From the NCBI GenBank assembly GCA_036971715.1, contig JAVHJL010000003.1:682001-746000 (forward strand): DNA of 64,000 nt, given 5' to 3'. Below, piece by piece: positions 24,348 to 34,858 of the stretch (the stretch's first letter is position 1; each line of letters starts with the position of its first letter). The position numbers and the translations under genes are program-made. This stretch comes from Arthrobotrys musiformis. Lineage: Eukaryota; Ascomycota; Orbiliomycetes; Orbiliales; Orbiliaceae. The notes beneath the pieces are model-generated. The model was not told where the DNA came from and ran no database searches. It saw only the letters and a program-made list of their open reading frames with translations.

Positions 24348-25175
24348 TCAACTTGTCGGAAGTTCCTGTATTGCTGTCTCAGTCGCTGAAAGCTCAATTG
24401 TAGAATTAACCCGCGGATCCCAGTTGAAAACCTGTTCCCCATCCCATATTGGCTGCGGCTGCTCATCAATTTGATCGGTATGGGGTTTTAGCATCAACCT
24501 GGGAAGCGCTCTGATGGAGTCTCCTTTGTTCTTTTCCCTCATTATCAGCCAAACCATCGCCAGAATAAGGGATATCCCGCCAAAACCTCCCACAACGCCA
24601 CCAACTATGGCGCCAACGGGCGTCGAAGTCCCGCCCGTTGCTGTCGAAGAAGCTGATTGAGTTCCTGAAGGCAGTGTAGTCTCGTCGGTGCTCGATGGCG
24701 GCACGGTTCCAGATGCTGGCGGCCGGGAGTTAGATGTAGTGCTGATAGATTCACCATCGGATTGGGTACTTTGTAAAATAGATGTGGCAAAGGTTGATCG
24801 TAAAGTCACAGTACTTGTGGTCGATGTTGCTGTCCGCGAAGTGCGAACTGCTGCTGGCTCCGATGTCGATACAGATATCGCCGCGGTCGCGGACCGACAC
24901 AATGAGCTGGCGGACTGTAGAACCTGGGCCGCCTCAGTGGCATTACATGAGCCAGTAACGCAGGTCGTCAGGTTCGGTATAAAGGTCTCTGTTTCGCAAA
25001 CGCAGCCGATATTGGGGAATTGACACCCTGAGTCGCGAAGATTTTGAAAGAAACAACCTTGCCCGCAATTCGAAGAGCCGCCAAAATTAAACCCTGACCA
25101 TGGAGGTTGCGCGAAGACGGGGCCGGCAATATATATAGATAGGAATGTCGATAGGATGTAGAAGGAAATCATCAT
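24348..25175 (-). CDS. CFEM-domain membrane protein; Asn in the haem-ligand position
   Basis: Single exon, 275 aa, ATG at 25175. Seen: a signal peptide (1-22); a CFEM domain with all eight cysteines (C37, C41, C51, C58, C60, C72, C77, C93) in the C-x3-C ... C-x6-C-x-C spacing; a Ser/Thr linker of about 90 residues; STPVGAIVGGVVGGFGG leading into one transmembrane helix (about 187-212); MREKNKG; and a tail of about 60 residues with IWDG-x5-WDP. Known: haem-scavenging CFEM proteins use an Asp between the third and fourth Cys as iron ligand. Here that position is Asn55. Other CFEM proteins act as adhesins, effectors or receptors. Inference: this one may not bind haem. The paralogous gene lies about 600 bp upstream on the same strand. 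Confidence 0.88.
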   Translation of the reverse strand: MMISFYILSTFLSIYIAGPVFAQPPWSGFNFGGSSNCGQGCFFQNLRDSGCQFPNIGCVCETETFIPNLTTCVTGSCNATEAAQVLQSASSLCRSATAAISVSTSEPAAVRTSRTATSTTSTVTLRSTFATSILQSTQSDGESISTTSNSRPPASGTVPPSSTDETTLPSGTQSASSTATGGTSTPVGAIVGGVVGGFGGISLILAMVWLIMREKNKGDSIRALPRLMLKPHTDQIDEQPQPIWDGEQVFNWDPRVNSTIELSATETAIQELPTS

Positions 25176-25779
25176 GGAAAGGAAGGGTAACTAAAGGTTA
25201 AGCTGGAGAGAGTCTCCGCTTGGTGTAAACTACATTGGCGGTCCTCTGGATAGTAGGTTTTTGAATATATAGTCAAGCCATGCCAGCATACATAGAAGGC
25301 CATCAATAATGTGGCACTGAAAGATTCTAAGAAATGTAGGCCCGGCGTCCTTTTGAAATGGAGAAAGGGCTTGTGTCTTCAACCGGCGCAATATTTTGTG
25401 CGACACGGGATGGGTGGACCTTCGCGTCAGGAACGAATCGTAGCCGGGCTTGGTCCTGCAAGCCAAGATGAAGCCCCCCTTCACTGCCAGCCAAGACCCC
25501 GTTACGGGAAAATCCTAGTCTTCCGTTGACATATTTCTATTTTAAATTTCCTGAAATGCAGAAGGCCTACCTATCAATTGATGCAGTCCGAGCTGGGAGC
25601 TGACGTTTATAAAGCAGGATATCGGCCGTATCCTGCAACTCTATATGTATATGCAAGTCAGGTTTCGTATATCTACATGGGTAGGCCCCGCTCCCACAGA
25701 ACTTATGTTCATATGCAATGAGTTTTAAAAGTTCTTTAGACCGATATACTCTATTCTATTGACATGGAAGCCTCATTGA
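25176..25779. other. Intergenic spacer between CFEM genes
   Basis: No gene supported; presumed 3' UTR of one CFEM gene and promoter of the other. Confidence 0.6.
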
Positions 25780-26562
25780 TCAACGTCCGTATGCACTTGT
25801 AGTTGGCACACCTCCTTGAACATCACGCGCATCCGTCTGCGGATTCCAACTATATGCATTGCTTCCTTCCCAGATACCTTGAGAATTTGGATCAGGTTGC
25901 ATCGCTGGCTTCGCCGGAAGAGTTCCCGCGGCGATTTGCATCTCCATTCTCTTTCTTTTCTCCCGTTTCAAAAGCCAAATGCCTAGAATCACGACAGCGG
26001 CGAGTGCAACAACGCCACCCACAACACCGCCGACGATTGGCCCGACGGGTGTTGAACTCCCGCTGTCGCTTGATGCTGGAGTGGAGGTATTTGTTGGATT
26101 TGATGTATTCCCATTTTCTGCCAATGTCTCTGTCGCATCCGAAGAAGCTTGAGATCTCGATGCGGTCGCGCTGCCGGTCAATGTCGTGGAAGAAGCACCC
26201 GTGTTCGTAGTTGTTGGCGCACCGGCCCCCGTGGCGGATATAACGCTCCTTGTGCTAGTCGAACTGACCCCAGGGATAGATACATCGACGCCCAGACTCG
26301 AACAAGTATCCTTCGAAAAATCAAACGCTCTCTCTCTGTCTGATTGGTTGCAGAGGCTCCGAACGCAAGTCGTAACAGTATCGATGTAACCTGAGGATTG
26401 GCAGAGGCATTTCGTGTCGGTTTGCGGGCATGACGTTTGACCAAGTCCAACCGAAATGCAAGGTTGGGCGCAAGTAGGGAGAACGAAGACTTGGGCCTGC
26501 GCTGTCAAAATTTGCAAAAGTAATACTAAGATTACGGTGGTAGACCCGAAAAGTGATCGCAT
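25780..26562 (-). CDS. CFEM-domain membrane protein with intact Asp
   Basis: Single exon, 260 aa. The open frame extends 24 bp further upstream, but only from a TTG; the ATG at 26562 gives a clean signal peptide (MRSLFGSTTVILVLLLQILT). Seen: a CFEM domain with C31, C35, C45, C52, C54, C66, C71 and C87, and the axial-ligand Asp at 49; a Ser/Thr-rich linker of about 80 residues; SSTPVGPIVGGVVGG running into one transmembrane helix (about 172-198); a KREKRKR stop-transfer; and a tail with IWEG-x5-WNP. The TPVG-IVGGVVGG entry to the membrane and the tail motif are shared with the neighbouring CFEM gene, so the two are paralogs. Role: a surface CFEM protein, possibly in haem/iron binding or host/surface sensing (inference). 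Confidence 0.9.
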   Translation of the reverse strand: MRSLFGSTTVILVLLLQILTAQAQVFVLPTCAQPCISVGLGQTSCPQTDTKCLCQSSGYIDTVTTCVRSLCNQSDRERAFDFSKDTCSSLGVDVSIPGVSSTSTRSVISATGAGAPTTTNTGASSTTLTGSATASRSQASSDATETLAENGNTSNPTNTSTPASSDSGSSTPVGPIVGGVVGGVVALAAVVILGIWLLKREKRKRMEMQIAAGTLPAKPAMQPDPNSQGIWEGSNAYSWNPQTDARDVQGGVPTTSAYGR

Positions 26563-27671
26563 ATCTGAGGGTGCTTGAACTTGCAAGACTATAGATGCTG
26601 ATATCGGCTGACGGAACCGCGCAAAATTCGTTGCAGAGCTCCTAAGAGACTTAGAAAGACTTCTGTCTACCCCTCAGAGTTTAGATATAATATAGGTTGT
26701 CGCCAATTAATTGTATCTGTCAATCAAGGATTCAGAGTCGCATTGAAAAAGTCTGTCCATAATTCAGCTAGACTTTCGAAACCCCTTTGGAAATGGAACT
26801 CGTACGAGGTTTCTAGGGCCAATCAGCACCTGTTACAATCACAGAAAATGGAATTTGATCACCAGGTGGCAGGGATTGTTGGCGGGGGCCTTTTAAACTT
26901 TTGAAGGCAACACGGATCGGGGTTGCCAGTTTCCTAAATGCAACAACATTTCAAATATCAATACGTATCGACAGTGCACATCTACTATGTAAGGGACGTC
27001 TGACATGTACGACGTGAATAAGTGCCAATATCTAAGTACATATATCTGTGGATCTCTGAGTGATGGAGTTGTATCCTCCGCAAATACGGCTTACTAGAAT
27101 AGCCATTTAATATTTGGACATGCGTTTCGTTTGCAGCTGGCCGGCTTTATTATATTTCTTAGTTATACGTTAGCGCCTGGGCTTCTAGCTTCTCGTTACA
27201 AAGCTTATGGCATATATTGTGCCACCACCGCTCTAACGTCAACCCGTAGCACTATCGAAGAGCTAGGGGCTATATAAAGATATTTACATACATACTGTAC
27301 TAACTCACACTTGTGTTAAAATACTTATTGGTATTCCCTAGGCCTGGCTGGAAAGCGCCTATAGGCCTTGAACAAAGTCGATGCTCGCCGATTGGTATGC
27401 AATAACTAACATGATTATTTTTCATGGCTACCAAAGAAGAGGTATTTAAAATGCCCTCCTAGGTCAGAATGGTCTAAAATGAATTCTTTGTGGAGAGTGC
27501 TTTCACTTAGGCAGTTCCCAAATGCGAACAAAATCTCTAGTACTAGGCCGGGGCCTCAACTATCGAGAGTAGAATGTGAAAATAGGTATCAACTTGCAGC
27601 AGTGCACAATATTGTTGTAAATACCAAGATGCAACAGATCGAGACAACAGCTGGTATCCTTGGGGTCTGTG

Positions 27672-27687
27672 CTAGCCTCGAGACTAG
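27672..27687. repeat. Dispersed near-palindrome CTAGCCTCGAGACTAG (best copy)
   Basis: A 16-bp near-palindrome with variants at 21065, 23616, 39498, 39617, 39701, 48225, 52331 and 62020. All copies are intergenic. Confidence 0.6.
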
Positions 27688-27877
27688 GGTCTGTGTATGA
27701 ATATAGCTATATCAAGGTTATTGTTGTGTGGGATGAAGACTCCATATAAATCGAAATGTGTGAAACTCTTGACTGTAAATGACCATATGAAGTCTTGCCA
27801 AACACGTGTACAGAAATGGAACCCTAACATCCGTACCAAAAGACGTGAGGTTTTGGGTCTCTCGAGGGATTTCAACC

Positions 27878-27963
27878 AAAAAAAAAAAAAAAAAAAAAAT
27901 AGCGACAAAAAATGGAGAGATCTAGAAAAAGGAAGAAAAAGAAAGAAGAAAAAAAAAAAAAAA
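27878..27963. repeat. A-rich low-complexity tract
   Basis: A run of 22 A residues, then AG-rich DNA, then a second A run of about 15. Confidence 0.85.
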
Positions 27964-28837
27964 CCGATATTGAGACCCGCATCATAAATCACGATATAGA
28001 ACGATGGTCTCTCAAAAATGGTTTATGATAGGAAAGCTCGGCAATTCAAGATAGAAACGGATGTTTATACATTGCAGAATCGCTAAGAATCGACTATTTA
28101 CCGACAAAGATGGGTTAGCCCTAGCCTGACCATACAGCAGAAGTTTTAAGTAGAAGGTCTCGCATATGTCCATGACCACATGGTCGAGGATACAAGGTTA
28201 CGCATAGATAAAATGCCACAGGAACAAGCTCTCCGTAGCTACGACCGTACAAGCGTGCACGAGATGTGTCAAATCATACCCATAATTATAAAGCACTCTC
28301 ATTGCGCAGGGCTCACCCCAGTGCGCCAAACCCCATACCTTTTCTTTAGTTGATTCGATTTTTGAGGGTAGATAGTCTACCGCTAATTCATCATGGCCTG
28401 TAGTATTTTACGGGCCCTGGTCTCCCTTTTCCAGGTAACTAGAAATGATTAAAGGTTCCCTCGAGCCCCGTCCGTATATCGAAACTATATTGCCACTGTG
28501 CCGGGACAAGAAATAAAGTTTGACAGCGCTACCACTCATATTTGACTTGATTAAACTGGTCGGAGCCTATTAAAATTATCAAGTTGCAAATGCGATCCAC
28601 ACCTGTACAGCTGCTGGGTGAGGCTGGGAACGAGACCAGTTAGAGCCTAAGGTAGACGGTTTTTACGATCGGCAACATAGTCAACACGATGTGAGTGTAA
28701 ATTATAAACCCGGCCCCTTATATCTAGAAAGACGGCTGAGTCAGGAGGGATCCTCTAGGCTCGCGTGATCATTTCCCCAAAATCTTGCACCCGCTTGAAT
28801 TCCCCCAGTCCACTGTAATCGTTCAGGCACCTTTGGA

Positions 28838-29065
28838 TCAGCCGTTTGGGTACCAATCAAGATCATTTTGGCGGCCTAGCCGTAATGTTTGCTGAACTAG
28901 ATTTCGAAATCCAACAGTCTGAGCGAAGACGTGAGTATAGTATACGCCATTATGCAAGATTGATTGAGAGGTTACAGCGACTGCGTATGCCCTTTGTTCG
29001 AAGTAATCTTTTATATTAGTGCGAAGCGCCAGCAGAAATTGCTGCTGGCTGTCCGGTACCAGCAA
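28838..29065 (-). pseudogene. Possible coding relic
   Basis: A 75-codon open stretch on the minus strand with balanced, protein-like composition (for example TNIKDYFEQRAYAVAVTS, VYYTHVFAQTVGFRN) but no ATG start, no recognised domain and no splice partners found. It lies in a gene-poor block, so a gene fragment is the simplest reading. Low certainty. Confidence 0.25.
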
Positions 29066-31260
29066 GTTTTAGAAGGTTCAAGCGATGCGAACTTGGGCCG
29101 CTACGAGTGACGTAAGGAGGTAAACTGCGAGGCGGGTGTACGAAAGTTGAAAAACGGAGACTTATCCCGCCACCACGTATCGGGGTTTAGATCCTAGTTT
29201 TGCGAACTGAGGTCAGAGGCTCTATTAAGCGAATTCGATGGTTCAAATGTCAGCGAGTTCCTTTAGAATTCCTGCGCGGTGCCAAGATAATAGTGGGGAA
29301 GTCTAGGAAGCGTGTTCAAAAGTTTAATGTTAATAACTAGGATTATACATATATACATGCTATGGAACTATTTAAGGCTACAGATGAATTCTTTTGTCTA
29401 CTAGTATAGTCATAGTGGCCCTCTAGGACGGCACTCATGAGGAATACGATAACACCAATGGGGTCTCTCAAGCTCTCGCGATGGGAACTACGCGATGGTC
29501 ATTCCTCCGCCCCAGGATTTAGATCGGTTTTGATAGCTAGGGCACACACCATATATGATGTCACGGGCTTTCGGAAGGGTGAGGTAAAGGATTGGCCCTA
29601 GTTAATTTAACTGAGCAAGCCTGGGGTCGGAAATAAGGCATACTACTACATACTGCAGACTTGTCTTGTTGCGCACGCGGGTGTATATAAATTGAACGGC
29701 CAGTGTATACATCGGTAATGTTGTTTCTTGGTCGATTGAAAATGACTAGCCACGCCATTCCCAATTGCTTGACATATGTACGGACGTCGACTTCCGTACC
29801 GTAATTGACAAAGCCTTCAAAGCCATTTCCTGACTTGTTGTAGCTTCTTATGCAGACGACCTATGGAGGTATACCAGTATCTAAATATAAATCAGGACGC
29901 CCGCTTTGAACGAGTTTTGGGATTTTTTGACAAAACTTTGGAGTATACCTTCCGCGACGATATGACAACATGTATATCCCTTTTCAGCCCTGAGCGACCC
30001 GTTGGACATTAAAACCTATAATACCCTGATTTAGCGATACGGCCCATTTCCCCGCTAATTCATTTGTTGGCTACTTTCTTTTTCTTCCTATACAGATTGC
30101 GAACTACATTCAAATGATACAGCTCCGAACTCGAGCTCCATCAATCTCTGGGGAGTTAGAGTGAGGCCGGCTCACAATCGCAAAACCCCTGCAATTACGG
30201 CCACGGGATAAGAACTGTTTGAGAAATAGGACCCGTTATAGCTAGTTACTAGGCGATATTAAACCCCTTTTGACTACATCTGGGAAATCTTGGGAGGCTA
30301 GCTAGCTATTGTCGGGTTTTAAGTCAGGAAGCCAGGAAAGGCTCTTGTGCAACATTGTGGGCCTGGTGTCGACATTGGCTTCGCTTTGGTAGCGGCCTTG
30401 GCATTATAAAAGTTTAATTAGTAGTGCAGGTGGGCCATGGGAACTCGGCATCCTGATGCTTTTTATAATTTCCGCGTCCTCACGGCTTTGCGAATTCCTC
30501 ATCCCTCGGTGTAACTATGGGGCTCAATGGAAATCAAAGTATTTACCTAATAAATGGTAGCAAGTTTAGTCTGGGCGAACACCAATGCGCGTTTACCTCT
30601 AATCTCAAGCATGGATTATATCGAGGGATAAATTTTAAAAACGACGAGAGGCTGCCCTACAGATAACAACACGAAATCACTACACTTAGGAACTACCAAA
30701 TCGCATGCGCAAAGCTCTGTAAATTTGTCGATAACTATGTCCAATGTCGTTGAATACCATACACTTATGGATCTGGCACTATTCTAGCAAAATCTTCATG
30801 CAGAGTGAAATCCGGGAAATTTTGTAGTGTGCGCAGGACTTTCAGGAGGACATGTGCATGTTCCAGCCTTCATATATGCACATTGCTGATAAAAGCAAGC
30901 ACCGCTCCGTCTATCCGCTTCAACACGATGACTTTCCAAATTCCAACAAATCAACTTCCGCCGCGCAAGCCAATAAACTATAGTAAACCTTTGTTAGGAT
31001 AGGTTCGCTCCCTACACAGCGCCTTAGCGAGATTTGTGCAGTGGTTAGCGTCTAGCCGCTACGACACCGTTATCGCCAATATTGGTATCGCTGCAGAGAA
31101 TTTCAAATTTATGCACATGCTTGCATGGCTGGGTCAGTCGAAGGACTCCAGGCAAACCCGCCCATGGAAATTTGTCGCAAGATCGTGAGGCGGACGGGCT
31201 GGGATCGCAAGTGTCTAATTTCGCCTCTCACGAGTATAGCGGGTCCCCCTGAATACCGTG

Positions 31261-31269
31261 CTATATAAG
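31261..31269 (+). promoter_or_regulatory. TATA-box-like element
   Basis: CTATATAAG about 180 bp upstream of the ATG at 31448. Confidence 0.4.
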
Positions 31270-31447
31270 AATTGAATGCCAGCCGGTCGAGAGACCTTCC
31301 TTTATTCTATAGTTCGGGCTCGAGTGATCAACCGCACCATCGCCACAAGGCATAGATTAGTTTGCTGTAGTCGCATTATTTGCGCAGTTACTCTTTTCCT
31401 TACCCTACACTCAAGTTCTATACACACTCGTTATAACGTCAGGCAAA

Positions 31448-33426
31448 ATGAAGCTACAACTAGTCTCAATTTTGGGGATGTTGGCGTTAGTGAAGGCGAA
31501 CTCCCTGGAACGCCGCGCAATTGCCTGCAATCACAATAACTGTTATAGAGGTAACCATAGTCTTTCGAATTAAATAATTCATGGCAGTATCAAAAAAAAG
31601 TATCTAACCGTGGGCCGCCCCTTAGCTATCGTTAACGCACCAAATCTGGCCGCTGACTGCGCGAGCTACTGGCCTGGAGTAGTGTAAGTCGCGAATTTCT
31701 CAATTTAACCTCCCTATATATCATTGCGCCCTCCCCAAATATCGAAATATCCTAAAACCCATCCCAATATCCCGCACACGTCTATTGCTACATATAGCTA
31801 CTTGTACACACAGAATCCCGACTGGGCTTATATACCTGTCAAGTAGGCAGATCTAACATACATTGGAAGAAATACTAACACCACTCTCGCCACTTTAGAA
31901 CCGTAACGGTTACAGAAACTCAGACTTCACTATTCACAAATACAGCCTCCCAGACGGCCACGGAAACATTCACAGACTCCAAAACGGAATCAGAGACGTC
32001 CACGGACTCACAAACAGCCACAGAAACATCTACAGAGTCGCAGACTGCTACCGAGACTTCAACGGAGTCACAAACTGCTACTGAGACATCCACAGACTCG
32101 CAAACTGCCACTGAGACATCTACAGACTCACAGACGGAGTCGCATACATCCACAGAATCGCAAACAGAGTCTCAAACATCTACAGACCCTCTAACTGAGT
32201 CTTATACGTCCACGGGCACTCTATCTGCCACACAAACGTTCACGTCGGACATCACCATTGTTTCGACCACCGCAGGAACTACTGAGACAATTACAATTCC
32301 GCTGGCAAGCTCAAGCGGGACTGTACTTGCAAAACGTCAGCAGGAGTACACTACTTTCACGGATGATCCAACGAGATATGCGCCCCTGTATGCAGCAAAT
32401 TGTTTGAACTGGGCTAGATATTCTACTGCTTGCTACTGCCTCACGGCCTCAAATTCTGTTACTCTTACTCCAGGTACTGTTACCGTTACAATCACTGCAA
32501 CCACTTCCACCACGGAAAGCACTTCTGCAACTGTTGCTACAATTACTACCACAATCTCCCCGATTGTCGCTACTGTCACTACAACCATCTCTCCGGTTGT
32601 CACCACCATCACTTCTACCATTTCTCCAGTTGTCACCACGGTCACCACCACAATTTCCTCAACTGTTACAACTCTCACTAGCACCATCTCCCCAGTCGTC
32701 ACTACTATTACTTCCACAATTTCTCCAGTTGTAACCACTATCACCACTACTATCTCCACAATTGTTACCACTGTCACCACTACCATCTCGCCAACTGTCA
32801 CTACTGTTACTACCGAGGATACGACCGTGGTCACTGATGCTAGCACTACCATTTCAAACCCAGTCACCACTGTGACCACGACGACCGCGGCCGCAACATC
32901 GACTTGGATTGCCGTTTACCTTGCGGGCCGTGAAGACGATGCAACTAAAGCAAACCAGTACCTTAAACTTAGCCCAGAGCTCGCCAATAACCCTGGTGTA
33001 TCCCGCATCTGGTGGAGTACCACACAGGCAAATGCTACAAAGTTTTATTTGAATCCAAATACCAAACAAGTCAAAGCAGATACCGAAGCAGGTGTTGCAA
33101 GATTCCTCTGCACCCAAGCTCCGGCAGGTACCCTCTTCCGCTTCTGGCACATCATGACTGATGAGCTATGCCAGAGCTCCGCCTCTTTCAAATTGAAATT
33201 CAATCTCGGAGTGGGAAATATTATCACTCTTGATAGCATCCGTTTCCCAAGAATCGGCTACAGCACCAACGCCACACAGAACGAGGATTTGATTATCGCG
33301 GCGGACGTCGAGGCTAACACGTGGGCCCAATACCAGGTAAAGGAAGTCTTCCTGAAGGCCATCAACGGGTTGGAGGCGGCCATTGAGGGGGTCGAAGAGC
33401 CCGAAGAAGAACCGCTGGGCTCCTAG
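31448..33426 (+). CDS. Secreted Thr/Ser-rich repeat protein (mucin-like cell-surface protein)
   Basis: Three exons, 31448-31550, 31626-31683 and 31899-33426, 562 aa. Seen: a signal peptide (MKLQLVSILGMLALVKA); a short Cys module (ACNHNNCYRAI then DCASYWPG); a Thr/Ser/Gln region with about 30-bp repeats; an AKR dibasic site; a second Cys module (NCLNWARYSTACYCL); eight 11-residue TISPVVTTITS-type repeats; and a C-terminal globular domain of about 175 residues (from TWIAVYLAGRED) ending in acidic EEPEEEPLGS. The repeats should be heavily O-mannosylated, making a stiff stalk that holds the C-terminal domain away from the wall (inference). No GPI signal is evident. I recognise this layout from fungal secreted proteins of unknown function. 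The second intron (215 bp) is long, so a tiny extra exon is possible. Confidence 0.85.
31993..32204 (+). repeat. 30-bp coding tandem repeat (ETSTDSQTAT)
   Basis: Four full 10-codon units from 31993 to 32112 (consensus ETST[DE]SQTAT), followed by shortened and degenerate units. Frame is preserved throughout. Confidence 0.85.
32551..32814 (+). repeat. 33-bp coding tandem repeat, eight units (TISPVVTTITS)
   Basis: Eight consecutive 11-codon units fill exactly 264 bp. Consensus TIS-P-V/I-V-T/A-T-I/V/L-T-S/T. Units vary mostly at the third codon base and at the residue before the last Thr. Confidence 0.9.
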
Positions 33427-34858
33427 ACGTATAATCCCGAGCTCGAGATATATAATTTTTTCGCGTGCACAATAATATTGGATGTGCCTCATTCCGACTT
33501 GTAGTGCATGCAGTGTAGCCCATATGCCTATATAATTGTCTAATATCCATTTCTTATTTAACCGATAGCTTAATTTCGTCATGTACATATTAATATATTT
33601 ACATCTATTTTTATGAGTTATTGAAATTCTTAGAACCAGCCGAAGCTACGTGCCGATGGTATATTGAGACGTTTTTTTCACAAATTCTATTCTTGTCAAC
33701 GTGTAAACGCGGACACAGGGTATCCCTTTCTTTCTTTATCGTACCCATATACATCCCCTCACAGTAACAATTCCGGGCCGAAATTTCAAAGAATCCCTCG
33801 AAATTATGTGATATCAGATAATTGGGTCCCTTGAACAAAATACTGAATAAGAGGCCAGGACAACACTAGCTATATATAGCTTTGGGTAGTCTTGGCCGTG
33901 GTTTATGTCCCTACATAGTAGGCACACACCAAACCGGCACATGAACTATTCCCCAATTTCTAACGACCTCGCATCGATATATCACTAGTCAAACACGAGT
34001 ACAACACCACCTGATTCCCAATAGGTTTAGGATTTACCTATCAACCATGAGCTGCCACATGCCCCGAAGGCGAGCTATTCATTTTCAAAAGGTCGACATC
34101 ATACATATCAGCGTTGACTTAGTAATTCTCTCTATCTAGTTAGGAGGCGGCCTTGTCTCGGACCAGACTGCCAACGCGATAGCTACAAAAACAGGGGTAG
34201 TAGAAAAGCGAGAGGACTCATCGCATGTTATATTAAATACACACGCAGCAAGATGCGCGACTAATTTGAGTAAGTCACGGAGCTTAAAGAGAATACAACA
34301 GCCTGTCGCACCATGAAGCAAGTCTATATATCAGTACAGTGGGAATAAAATCAATAAGGATAACAGCAAGAATACTTCGAGCCCCTCTATGTTGAATCTC
34401 GTCTGCAGACCTTTCGTATCGACAGAAAGGCCTTCCCAAGTCTAATGAACTTCGAGCGCGAGGCGAACCCAAAGAGAGAAAAAAAGACAAACCATAGTAC
34501 AAAGTTCAAACAAGGAAGGAAACGGCCAGGCACAGTCTTGATCTCCCAAAAGCAATAGTACGTGTACAATATTAATCCAAAGCCAATTCCTACAATATGC
34601 AGATACGCCGACAAGAGCCAAAGACTCGCAAACAATCAATCTTGTAGGCTCAAGAAAATTTCAACCACATCCCGCAATGCAATATGATAACAATACACAG
34701 TCGTAAGAAAGGATCAGAATATGAGCAGCAATCCACCCAACCCTAATCCTGCTACTCACCTTACAAAACGGATAAAATTTAAAAGAACCGAAAAAAAAAA
34801 AAATTTATTCTCCCCAGAACCTTGCCAAAGGATCACGGAACCAAACACCGGGTATCAA
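33427..34858. other. Convergent intergenic spacer
   Basis: AT-rich 3' flanks of two convergent genes. No gene supported. Confidence 0.6.

Larger units (their letters stand above)
26563..31447. other. Gene-poor block of 4.9 kb
   Basis: No complete gene supported. It contains an A-tract region (27878-27963), dispersed words (27672-27687 and about 28626-28642), and one minus-strand open stretch with protein-like composition (28838-29065, listed separately). It may be decayed repeat DNA. Confidence 0.55.

Noticed and set aside
27684..27992. Open frames of about 100 codons on both strands
   Set aside because: Created by the A-rich tract; the product is poly-Phe or poly-Lys.
31031..31110. tRNA-like GTGGTTAGCGTCT word
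   Set aside because: Resembles a D-arm, but no matching T-arm or acceptor stem was found.
31993..32814. Regular repeats that might be taken for a CRISPR-like array
   Set aside because: Units are contiguous without spacers, stay in frame and encode Thr-rich protein.
32433..32879. Minus-strand Val/Glu-rich frame of 148 codons
   Set aside because: Reverse reading of the 33-bp Thr repeat; an artefact of the repeat.
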